From: Minisyncoccota bacterium
Lineage (GTDB): Bacteria; Patescibacteriota; Minisyncoccia; Minisyncoccales; GWA2-38-27
DNA length: 42,002 nt
Assembly (NCBI GenBank): GCA_028687715.1
Contig: JAQTZP010000002.1
Location: 84,038 to 126,039, forward strand
Reading direction: 5' to 3'
Position numbers and translations under genes: made by a program. Positions 32,248-39,900 of this stretch are shown in pieces; the stretch's first letter is position 1, and each line of letters begins with the position of its first letter. Under the pieces are notes generated by a model. That model ran no database searches. It was not told the origin of the DNA and was given only the letters and a program-made list of their open reading frames with translations.

Positions 32248-33000
32248 TTACTGATTATTAAGCCAAACCACTAAAGCATCTGTATATTTTTCTTCCGAGT
32301 AGTTTTCTTTCATCTCTTTGAGCATTTTCTGTTGTTTTTCAGTTAAATCCTTAGATTCTAATTCCATAATCTCCCTTTCTACAAGCTGAGCCAAAGCATC
32401 ATCTAATTCTTTGGTTTCTCCGATAATCACTCCCAAGCTTTCTATTTTCTGCTTATTTTCTTCAAGCTTTTTAACCTCCTGGGCAATTCTCTTTATATTA
32501 TCCTTTTTTGCAATTTCCTCTGTTTTTAAATCCTTTGCCACTGACAAGACGCTAGATTTATATTCACTAATCGCAGGAGCCAAGTTTTTAACCGAATTAA
32601 CCTCAGCAGCTTTAGCTAAATCTTCAAGTCTTTTATTCGCTGTTTCAAGGCCTAAAACCGAATAATCCTTGCCAGAAACAAAGACTGTTCTGACATCCTG
32701 GCTGAATTTTTTAGCTGGATAAAGAAAGTCTCCTGGCAAAGCCTTATCTAAAGCATTTACAGCAGTAAATATAAAAACTGCTATCAATGCCATAGAAAAA
32801 GCGTATTTGTGATGGAATATCATTCTTAATCCTTTGGTAAAATTGCTTATTCCAAATACAAAAAGCCGATCCTTGCTTGTTTCGGCTCTATAATCAAATT
32901 TATCGCTTAAAATCCTGTTTTTAGCTGATAAAACCCATTCATTTCTAGGTTTTATTCGGCTAAGCTTCTTGACTTCATTTATAACTTGATATTCCTGCAT
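32248..33000 (-). CDS. Single-pass membrane protein with DUF5667-like domain, putative anti-sigma factor
   Basis: The 250-residue protein has a cytoplasmic N-terminus of ~65 basic residues (VINEVKKLSRIKPRNEWVLSAKNRIL), one membrane helix (YAFSMALIAVFIFTAVNAL, about 66-85) and an extracytoplasmic part. That part begins ALPGDFLYPAKKFSQDVRTVF and continues as long charged helices with coiled-coil character (LETANKRLEDLAKAAE, VKKLEENKQKIESLG). The ALPGD-LYP-K segment is the DUF5667 signature. Proteins of this layout are usually encoded just after an ECF sigma factor, as here (66-base gap), and are thought to hold the sigma factor at the membrane. No zinc-finger anti-sigma (HxxxCxxC) motif is present, so the anti-sigma role rests on layout and neighbourhood. 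Confidence 0.72.
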   Translation of the reverse strand: MQEYQVINEVKKLSRIKPRNEWVLSAKNRILSDKFDYRAETSKDRLFVFGISNFTKGLRMIFHHKYAFSMALIAVFIFTAVNALDKALPGDFLYPAKKFSQDVRTVFVSGKDYSVLGLETANKRLEDLAKAAEVNSVKNLAPAISEYKSSVLSVAKDLKTEEIAKKDNIKRIAQEVKKLEENKQKIESLGVIIGETKELDDALAQLVEREIMELESKDLTEKQQKMLKEMKENYSEEKYTDALVVWLNNQ

Positions 33001-33066
33001 AATTTTATCTGATACTATATTATGAAGACGGAAAAACAGGCGCTTTATTACACCTCTATCGGATAG

Positions 33067-33588
33067 CTATATCGGTTCCGCTTTCTGGCTTTTTTCAAGC
33101 TCTTTTTTTAAGGATTTTAAAGCCCTTGAAAGCATTACCCTGACAGCGCCCTCTGATTTATGAATTAAGCCTGAAATCTCTGGGATTGAAAGTTCATCAA
33201 GATAGTGCCAGATAATAACATTCTGATAATCATCATTTATATTTGTCAAAGCTATTCTAATCTTATCAAAATCAGAGTTTAAAAGGGCTTTTTCTTCTAA
33301 ATCAGTATCTGGGTCGCTTACTGGCAGATAATCAGCTGAAATAATCTGGGCTTTTCCTTTTTCCCTGTAATAATCAGTAACTAAATTTCTGGCAACTTGG
33401 TATAAAAAGGCTTTAATATTTGAAATTCTCTGCGGGTTTTCTTTAAAGATTTTCCAGCATCTTGTAAAAGTTTCAGAGGTTAAATCTTCTGTAATGTCCT
33501 GATAATTTACTTTAATAAAAATAAACCTGTAGATTTTTTCTACATTATCATCGTATATTTTGCTGAAGTCTTCTTGGGGGTTATTCAT
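33067..33588 (-). CDS. ECF-type RNA polymerase sigma-70 factor
   Basis: The 173-residue protein has only the two essential sigma regions. Region 2 (~10-75) includes YDDNVEKIYRFIFIKV, DLTSETFTRCWKIF and IKAFLYQVARNLVTDYYR, which reads the -10 element and melts DNA. Region 4 (~110-162) includes LPVS-D linker residues before it, then YQNVIIWHYLDELSIPEISGLIHKSEGAVRVMLSRALKSL, a helix-turn-helix for the -35. Length and layout are those of an ECF factor. It is encoded directly before the DUF5667-type membrane protein, its likely regulator. No Shine-Dalgarno sequence is visible; the bases upstream of the ATG are occupied by a copy of the TGTCCTAT word followed by TATAAA-like sequence. Target promoters are unknown. 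Confidence 0.93.
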   Translation of the reverse strand: MNNPQEDFSKIYDDNVEKIYRFIFIKVNYQDITEDLTSETFTRCWKIFKENPQRISNIKAFLYQVARNLVTDYYREKGKAQIISADYLPVSDPDTDLEEKALLNSDFDKIRIALTNINDDYQNVIIWHYLDELSIPEISGLIHKSEGAVRVMLSRALKSLKKELEKSQKAEPI

Positions 33589-33594
33589 TGTTTT

Positions 33595-33753
33595 TATAGG
33601 ACATAGGTCATATTATTATAACCGATATATTATTGTCCTATATCTGATATCAGAATATAGTTAATACAATTATTTTAAATAATTATTACTAGGACAAATA
33701 AATAGGACATTATAATCATATTTCTGTCCTATCAAACTAAAATTATGTCCTAT
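33595..33753. promoter_or_regulatory. Cluster of six TGTCCTAT/ATAGGACA words upstream of the sigma-factor gene
   Basis: Plus-strand TAGGACA occurs at 33597, 33690 and 33703, and the reverse TGTCCTA at 33634, 33725 and 33746; several copies extend to the full 8-mer. They make inverted pairs: 33595-33603 with 33634-33642 is a perfect 9-bp match, and the other four nest as two arms. A near-copy, TAGGTCA, follows the first at 33604. The last copy overlaps the end of the winged-helix gene. This is far denser than chance and looks like a multi-site operator controlling the sigma gene. Confidence 0.65.
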
Positions 33754-34396
33754 CTAATTTCAACTTATAAAATGTTTCATTTTTCTCTCCAACTCTTTCA
33801 ATTAATCCTTTTTTTAATAAATCTACAAAATCTCTTCTTAGAGTCCTTTTAGAAACCTGTGGAAAAACCTTGCTTACCTCCCAAACCTGAATTCTTTGTC
33901 TTTGCTTTAAAATCTCTATAATCTTCCCTTTTCTCTTATCCAAACTATTTCCTTCCACTTCCTTTTCTCTCTCAATAAAATCTTTATTATTTAAATCCAA
34001 AGGAGCTGTTTTATCAAAAGATGATTCTAATTCATCTAACAAAGACTTTCTGGCTGTTAAAGCTTCTTCTTTTATCCCGCTGTATTCTTCTTCTATATCC
34101 AAGATATCGAAATAACTTACCCAATTCTGCCATTTAGCTATTGAGAAATAGGCTAAAATTATCTCTATATCGCTTTCCAGCAAAAAAAACAGCTCTTCTT
34201 TTTTCCTGATTAAAACTTGATTAGACTCCTCTTTAATAATAAAATGATTATTTTTAAAATTATCAAGATTAATTATATCATGCAAAATATCATTAGCTGA
34301 TTCCCTTATCTTATAGCGCAAAGGCTCTTTTTTAGGAAAAAGAACAGTTAATCGGTAAATTTTATTGGTAAGTTGAACGATTTTTTGCTTTTCCAC
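33743..34396 (-). CDS. Winged-helix (DeoR-like) transcriptional regulator with an N-terminal helical domain
   Basis: The 217-residue protein has a C-terminal winged helix (~160-212): GKIIEILKQRQRIQVWEVSKVFPQVSKRTLRRDFVDLLKKGLIERVGEKNETFYKL. This is the DeoR-type arrangement with SKRTLRRD as the recognition helix and RVG-KNETF as the wing. Residues 1-120 look like a helical bundle (LTNKIYRLTVLFPKKEPLRYKIRESANDILHDI), rich in charged and aromatic residues, which could sense a ligand or form dimers. The start is a GTG at 34396; no ATG occurs early in the frame. It lies immediately upstream of the sigma gene, and the TGTCCTAT word array begins at its stop, so it is the first candidate for the protein binding that array. 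Family beyond DeoR-like HTH is not recognised. Confidence 0.68.
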   Translation of the reverse strand: MEKQKIVQLTNKIYRLTVLFPKKEPLRYKIRESANDILHDIINLDNFKNNHFIIKEESNQVLIRKKEELFFLLESDIEIILAYFSIAKWQNWVSYFDILDIEEEYSGIKEEALTARKSLLDELESSFDKTAPLDLNNKDFIEREKEVEGNSLDKRKGKIIEILKQRQRIQVWEVSKVFPQVSKRTLRRDFVDLLKKGLIERVGEKNETFYKLKLDRT

Positions 34397-34448
34397 TATA
34401 ATTTATTATTTTAACAGAAAAATTATTAAGATTCAAAAATAAATATCT

Positions 34449-34484
34449 CCCAAAAGATTTGGGCTGAAACTCACCTTTTTTCAG
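34449..34484 (-). terminator. Pair of short stem-loops after the coiled-coil gene (weak terminator)
   Basis: Two adjacent hairpins follow the stop at 34488: CTGAAA (34464-34469) with TTTCAG (34479-34484), and CCCAAA (34449-34454) with TTTGGG (34458-34463). On the minus strand the second is followed by an AT-rich tail with a run of five T. The stems are only 6 bp, so termination would be partial. Confidence 0.4.
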
Positions 34485-34487
34485 AAT

Positions 34488-34985
34488 TTAGGATTTTTGG
34501 CTTAGGGTTTTTAAATTAAGCTCTAAGACTATTGCTTCAATTCTTTTACTTACCTGACTGATTTCTTTTTCAATATCCATTAAGATTGATAGTTTTTCCA
34601 CGTCTCTTTTAACCCTTTCTGTTTCAAGCTCAACCTCGCTTAATTTCTCCTTAATCTCAATCAAACTCATCTGTTTAGCGACAGAAACTTCTGCTATCCC
34701 TTCAAAAGGAATAATAGCTTCTTCCTGATCTGAAGTTATTTCTATTTTAGGGCTAGATACAAGATTTTCAGGATTAAAATTGGAAAAATCAATGCCTGTA
34801 TCAGTATTATTCTGGGATATATTCAAAAGCAAACCTGCTCTTAGAAAATTAACTTTGGATAACAAGGATATAAACCTGTCTCCTAAAATAGAGTTTTCCC
34901 AGAACAAGAAGATAACGACAACAAGGAAAACAATAGCTAAAATAAAGGTTCTTCTGCCTATTAAGTTAAAGCTTTTAAGCTCCAT
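34488..34985 (-). CDS. Small membrane-anchored coiled-coil protein, unknown function
   Basis: I do not recognise this 165-residue protein. It has a short basic N-terminus (NLIGRRT), one membrane helix at about 14-31 (FILAIVFLVVVIFLFW), a ~75-residue low-complexity extracytoplasmic stretch rich in Asn, Ile and Glu, and a C-terminal predicted coiled coil at ~105-158 (LIEIKEKLSEVELETERVKRDVEKLSILMDIEKEISQVSKRI). The layout suggests a type II membrane protein exposing a coiled coil outside the cytoplasm. It precedes the winged-helix regulator by about 90 bases. A TATAAT box at 35045-35050 on the minus strand, about 60 bases above the ATG, may be part of its promoter. Confidence 0.6.
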   Translation of the reverse strand: MELKSFNLIGRRTFILAIVFLVVVIFLFWENSILGDRFISLLSKVNFLRAGLLLNISQNNTDTGIDFSNFNPENLVSSPKIEITSDQEEAIIPFEGIAEVSVAKQMSLIEIKEKLSEVELETERVKRDVEKLSILMDIEKEISQVSKRIEAIVLELNLKTLSQKS

Positions 34986-35165
34986 GGTATTTTATGGTTA
35001 ATTTATTTTAAAAGATATAGCATTAAAGTGCCTATCTCTTAGATATTATATACTACCTAAAATACCAAAAATGTAAATACTTACTTGCTTTAATAGTCTA
35101 TTGAATATTCAATAGACAAAATTAGGTGTTCTTATAGATTATTAAAAAAGCATTCTCAAAACAAA
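34986..35165. other. 180-base intergenic region with a -10 box and a long palindrome
   Basis: The stretch between the coiled-coil gene and the 107-residue gene contains a perfect minus-strand TATAAT (35050-35045) without a good -35 at 16-18 bases, and a 22-bp perfect palindrome at 35096-35117. I see no ORF with coding character and no tRNA. Confidence 0.5.
35096..35117. promoter_or_regulatory. Perfect 22-bp palindrome (putative operator)
   Basis: The half-site GTCTATTGAAT is followed immediately by its exact reverse complement. It lies ~45 bases upstream of the TATAAT box of the coiled-coil gene and ~50 bases after the stop of the gene at 35166. There is no T-run after it on either strand, so an operator is more likely than a terminator. 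Confidence 0.55.
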
Positions 35166-35489
35166 TTATCTCTTTTTAGCTGCTTGTTGATATTCAAGTA
35201 TCTTTTCGGCTGGACAAAGACCATTTAAGGCTTTATGGGGGAAATGATTCCAAGCATCATTTACCAAATTCAGTATATTTTCGAGTTCTTCAAAACTGTG
35301 TCCAGTATCAAACATAGTAATAATATGAGTTAAATCATCAACATTTTCCTCATCATAAATAATTTCTTTAATATCTTCTAATCCAAAATCGCTTTTAGTT
35401 TTATTCAACATCTCTAAAAGTTCTTTTTCTATTTCTTTTCTTTTTTCAAGAATTTGTTGACGAGCAATAATAGCTTCGGTTTGTTTCAT
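35166..35489 (-). CDS. Hypothetical protein, 107 residues, helical
   Basis: The function is not recognised. From the ATG at 35489 (an in-frame GTG at 35507 would add six residues) the protein begins with a strongly charged helix (IIARQQILEKRKEIEKELLEML). An acidic middle follows (DIKEIIYDEENVDDLTHIITMFDTGHSFEELENIL). It ends AWNHFPHKALNGLCPAEKILEYQQAAKKR. The last block recalls the 'RPH-aL-g-tPae' tail of some integrase-core transposases, but no DDE catalytic domain is present or would fit, so this is noted only as a resemblance. It has no signal peptide or membrane helix. It lies 46 bases downstream of the AbiEii toxin gene and may be co-transcribed with it. Confidence 0.5.
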   Translation of the reverse strand: MKQTEAIIARQQILEKRKEIEKELLEMLNKTKSDFGLEDIKEIIYDEENVDDLTHIITMFDTGHSFEELENILNLVNDAWNHFPHKALNGLCPAEKILEYQQAAKKR

Positions 35490-35535
35490 TTTTATTATAA
35501 AAATCACGCAGAGATTTAGTGTTTTTTAATTATAG

Positions 35536-36264
35536 CTATTCCTTCAAATAGGTTAGGATTTTTTGTTCAAGGATTCCTTTAAAATTTCGTAGATGCATAG
35601 TATGGCTATACGGTAAAAACTCCCTTAATTCTGAACGCAAATCTATTCTTGTTTCTTTTAATAACTTAAGCGCTTTCTCCAAGTTATCTTTTTCTTTAAC
35701 TATTGGGTAATTACCAGACAGTAAAAAGAAATAGTCATAAAAATCTCTTGGTTTATAACGCTTAAAAAGCGCCTCTAGTTTTTCCCTGATAATATCTTCT
35801 TTAGAAAGGTGAATAAGAATGTAAGCAAGAATATAATCGTTCTCAATTAACGTTCTGACTATTTCCGGTTTTTTCCCGTTTCTTAATGAAATTTCAATAT
35901 GAACAGAAATTGTTTTTTTGTAAGCGTGGAATTTTATGATTCCAATATATCCGCCAGTAGTATTTTTAGCTTCCTCTAATTCAACGTCAATACCTGTTTT
36001 CTCTAAATCCAGTAAAGTATTTGTGAAGATTTCTTCAACCTCTGATTGTTTAATATTGGTACCGGTAAAATCTAAGTCTTCAGAATAACGAGGACTACGA
36101 AAGATAATTCGTAAGGCGGTACCTCCTTTAAATAGCAGTTTCTCAGCTCCTGGTTGTTTGTATAAACAAGATAAAAAAAGATGCTGGCAATATTCCCTGA
36201 TAATATTCTGAATAGATGTTTGAGCCTGATCAGTAAACTTTTCTAGGTTTTTTATATTCAGCAT
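35536..36264 (-). CDS. abiEii: AbiEii/AbiGii-family nucleotidyltransferase toxin
   Basis: About 242 residues from the ATG at 36264 (a TTG at 36276 is also in frame). The nucleotidyltransferase signature is intact: LLFKGGTALRIIF at ~43-55 (GG-T motif) and YSEDLDF at ~60-66 (the D-x-D metal-binding aspartates). The C-terminal IIREKLEALFKRYKPRDFYDYFFL has the conserved lysine/arginine and RD-YD residues of the family. AbiEii enzymes act as toxins of type IV toxin-antitoxin systems, and related enzymes add nucleotides to tRNA ends; the substrate here is not known. The gene overlaps the antitoxin gene by 35 bases, the usual coupled arrangement with antitoxin first. All catalytic residues I can identify are present, so the toxin appears functional. 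Confidence 0.88.
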   Translation of the reverse strand: MLNIKNLEKFTDQAQTSIQNIIREYCQHLFLSCLYKQPGAEKLLFKGGTALRIIFRSPRYSEDLDFTGTNIKQSEVEEIFTNTLLDLEKTGIDVELEEAKNTTGGYIGIIKFHAYKKTISVHIEISLRNGKKPEIVRTLIENDYILAYILIHLSKEDIIREKLEALFKRYKPRDFYDYFFLLSGNYPIVKEKDNLEKALKLLKETRIDLRSELREFLPYSHTMHLRNFKGILEQKILTYLKE

Positions 36265-36856
36265 ATATTTGATCAACTAATTTAAACATACTTTCATGTT
36301 TAAATAGCTTTACAAACTTAATAAGCTCATCTTTTTTGATTTTTTTTAACTCAAGCCTATCACTTAAAGATACTTTTTTGAGATCAACGAAGTATAAATA
36401 GTCTGCCAAGGCTTTTTCTGGTTCAGCAATTAAAACATTATCATTGTCAATTAATTTCAAGCCATATCCGGTGAATGCTTCTTTCTTAATTTTCTGATAT
36501 ATTAAACTGCCCTTAGGGGTATTAAATTCCCGAGACGCTTTAGTGGTTATTGAAGTTACAGCATAAACTACTTCAGGAATAATACCATAGTGCGATAAAG
36601 CCGTATTTAAAGAAACATAAGAAGGCTCATAAAGCTTATTGGCAATTAGATAAAGAGCTGGATTTGAATCTGATATCATATAAAAACCGCTTCTCAATTT
36701 TAAAAACAAACCGCTCTTAATATTCCTTTTAATAAATGCTGAAGCAGTATTGGGCGAAACGCCAAAAATATTCCGAAATTCAATCGGGCTAAAAATAGAG
36801 ATTCCCATTAATTTAAGTTTTTTTTCAACGTTAATACGATTTAGTTTTTGTATCAT
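36230..36856 (-). CDS. abiEi: AbiEi-type antitoxin/transcriptional repressor
   Basis: About 208 residues from the ATG at 36856; a TTG at 36865 lies in a TTGTACAA palindrome and is less likely. The N-terminal winged helix (~15-65) reads FSPIEFRNIFGVSPNTASAFIKRNIKSGLFLKLRSGFYMI. It is followed by the AbiEi core PSYVSLNTALSHYGIIPEVVYAVTSIT and a C-terminal domain with LIAEPEKALADYLYF. AbiEi neutralises its partner without direct binding in the studied systems and represses its own operon through inverted repeats. A near-consensus promoter lies immediately upstream (36886-36914), and the TTGTACAA palindrome at 36858-36865 falls between it and the start, a plausible part of the operator. Confidence 0.85.
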   Translation of the reverse strand: MIQKLNRINVEKKLKLMGISIFSPIEFRNIFGVSPNTASAFIKRNIKSGLFLKLRSGFYMISDSNPALYLIANKLYEPSYVSLNTALSHYGIIPEVVYAVTSITTKASREFNTPKGSLIYQKIKKEAFTGYGLKLIDNDNVLIAEPEKALADYLYFVDLKKVSLSDRLELKKIKKDELIKFVKLFKHESMFKLVDQIYAEYKKPRKVY

Positions 36857-36885
36857 ATTGTACAAAAAATGAAATAACTTATTCC

Positions 36886-36914
36886 AGTATATTCGAGGAG
36901 GTTAAAAAAGTCAA
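36886..36914 (-). promoter_or_regulatory. Near-consensus sigma-70 promoter of the abiE pair
   Basis: Minus strand TTGACT (36914-36909), 17-base spacer, TATACT (36891-36886), each 5/6 to consensus. The -35 overlaps the TGA stop of the upstream 1334-residue gene. Transcription would start near 36879, about 23 bases above the antitoxin ATG, with the palindrome TTGTACAA (36858-36865) in the leader. Confidence 0.75.
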
Positions 36915-39900
36915 TGTTTTATTATTATATACATCTTCTTTGCACCTGAAATAAATACGCTGCCATCTCCATTTAGAGCAACAGGACCTATTCTGTTGTC
37001 TTCAAGATTAATAGAGTGTTTCTCAACGCCTTTTGAATTAATAACTTTAAGTTTATTGTTAAATATTCCATAAATCAACTCGTCATTATCAATTGTTAGA
37101 AAATAATTTATACCCTCATAACCCAAGTTAAGAGGCCAATTAGATAAACTGCTGCCGTCTGGATTAAAACCAAATAGTTTAGTTATCCAAGAACCTGCGG
37201 GCGAATATCCGCCTGAAAAATAAATATTGCCGCTTGAAGAAACGGATATTGGACTAGAACCGAAAAACTTATCGCATAATTCAGGCCATTTCTCATCTTG
37301 GGTATCTGGATCAAGCGCATGAAGGCAGTTTTTCCAGCCTCCGTCTGTTAACGTCTGCCACTCTTTTTCCCTTCCAATTATTACATAAATCGTCCCGTCT
37401 AAACCTATGGTTGGAACTCCTACTAAAGAGTCTTTAGTTTCAGAACCATCAAGACGAATAGCCGGAAATTCTTTTCTCCATTTCTCGCTGCCGTCAGATG
37501 AAACAGCATAAAGAATATTATTAACTCCAAAATAAATAATATCATTTTGGGCAATTGTCGGAGGAAAATTTCCAGCACCTATTCTTGATCCTATTTCATA
37601 GCTCCAAATCATTTCTCCATTTAAAGAGTTTAAAGCAATCAAACTGGAACTATCCAAGCTGTCTGCAAAAAGATAAATTCTGTTATCTTTAAAATTAGGA
37701 TAAAGACGAGGGGTAAAATCAGAATAAACTTTTTCCCATCTAACCTTTCCTTCCCTATCAAGCGCTATTATCTTTTTATCAGAACAGGTATTAAAGATAT
37801 AAATTAGGTCATTGTCTAAACCTGCAACATACAAACAATGCAGAGCACCTTCAAAAAACCATTTCTTATAACCCTTTTGGTTAAAGGAATAAATTCCTTG
37901 TTTATCGTTAATCCGCGCTGAAAAATATAAATTAGAGTTTGAATCTATAAAGGGATTATAGAAGTAATCATTACTCTTTCCGCCGATAAATATCTCAGGC
38001 TTTGGATCCAAAGAATCTTTTAAACCGGTAAAAGGACTATTTAAATGGTTTTGACTATCATGTAAAAAAGCAGGCCAGGGATGTTCATTGTGAGAAGAAG
38101 GGATAAAATCTTCATTTTTTGAATTCAAGGGGCTGACTAAACCTGATTCAAAATCGCTCTTATTATTATCGGTATCCTGATAACCTTGTCCTTCTTTATT
38201 TATCTCCCTCTGTAAACTTTCACCCTCCTGCGGCAAATCAGCTGCTTCTTTTTCTTTTACGTTTATTCCTCCCCAGCCAACAGCGTCAATTCTCCCTAAA
38301 TTAGCTTCTTCTATTGTTTTATCTTCAGGGTCCCAAGGAAAAACAGCTACTGCCCCTAAATCGTTATTTAATTGGGCGTTTGAGTACGGCTGCCAGTCAG
38401 AATTAGGATTGCCATCTAGGACTGGATATCCTTTTAAACCTATAAGGTAATAGCTTTTTTTATTGATTATTGTGTTATCTGAAAACTTCTTTTTTCTCCA
38501 AGGATTATTCCAATCCCTATCAGAGGAAAAGTAAGAAAGATAGCAGTTTGAAACATTAATATCCTGTTCTCCGTAATTGTATAGTTCGATAAATTCGTCG
38601 TCTTTCAGCAGGATTTCAGTAATTATCAATGTTTTATCAATGCTGATTTCAATTAAAAAACCAGACTCTGGGAGCCAATCGCTTTCATTGCCAGCAATAT
38701 CTTTCGCTTTTATCTGAAAATAATATCCTTTTTCATCTAAACCAATAAATTCTTTATCGCCCAGATACGTTACCGGTCCGTCCTGAACTTCTTGGTATTC
38801 AAATTCAGTCCAGCTTTCATTATCTTTTTCTCTCCATCTCAAAGAAAATCCCGAAATGCCCGATGGCGTCTCAAATTCTCTAACGCCTTCTTTTATCTCA
38901 AAAGTTATATTAAATGTCAAAGAATCAGATGATGAAGAAAAATTAAAGAATGCTGTTGGAAAAGCACTATCCTCTTTACTTTCTTCAATAAAAGGCTGGC
39001 TATTTTCTGCTTTAGGCGTTCCCATTATAGAAAATTCTCCAAGGCCGGTATAACTATGCCAGGATAAATCTAAACCCCTCTCCATTGAGAGTTTCTCTTC
39101 TTTATCACCAGCAGGCCATTCTGGTTCAGCTGCTGTCTCATCTTCTAACCGGCATTCATTACCAAAAAGATAAAGAGCTTCATTTGAATCATTTAAAGCC
39201 CCGGTATATATAAAATTGGCGGGTGCTATTGGAACAGAATTATCATCTGTTCTTTCTAAAAGGTAAAAACCATTTGGGGCTATAACGTCGTTTTCACCAA
39301 AAACTATCTTTATCTGTTTTTCCCTATCAAGCAGCTGCCAGCCTGAAAGAGAAATAGGATTATCAGTAATATTTTTAAGCTCTATCCATTCATCACTTGA
39401 AGATTCTTCTGTTCCCATCCAAGAAACTTCATTAATCACCACTTTATCTCTGAAAGCTTGGTTTTGCTGGCTTTTCTCGCAATAACTTATTTCTTGTTTT
39501 GACCCGCCGCCGGTATATTTTTTGGTGGTTTTTGACTTTTGGCTTGATTCCTGATTTAAAACAATCTGATTATTTTGTTCCTCTTTATTATCTTCAATAT
39601 AGTCGTCTTTATCATCTTCATTTTCTTCATCGCTTTCTATGCTTAATTCTATGACAGATTCTTCTTCATTAGCTTCCTTAAAAGATAGGGAAGTTTCTAT
39701 CGTGTTTTCAGCCATTTGACCAAGTTTCTGGCTTAATATGTCAATTTTCTCAGAAATATCATCTACTATCTCTTGAGCTTTCTCTAAATTGAAAGAATCT
39801 TGTTCTTTATCTTGATAACCATATTCTGTATTTATAATCTCCTGTCTAAGATCAGCTGATTTATCAGTTATTTGTTCTATATCTTTAAAAACTATATTAT

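Noticed and set aside
33595-33753. CRISPR-like interpretation of the TGTCCTAT copies
   Set aside because: The copies are 7-8 bases, in both orientations and irregularly spaced; there are no spacers or cas genes.
35166-35489. Transposase remnant
   Set aside because: Only a short tail resembles integrase-type proteins; no catalytic domain, terminal repeats or target duplication is visible.
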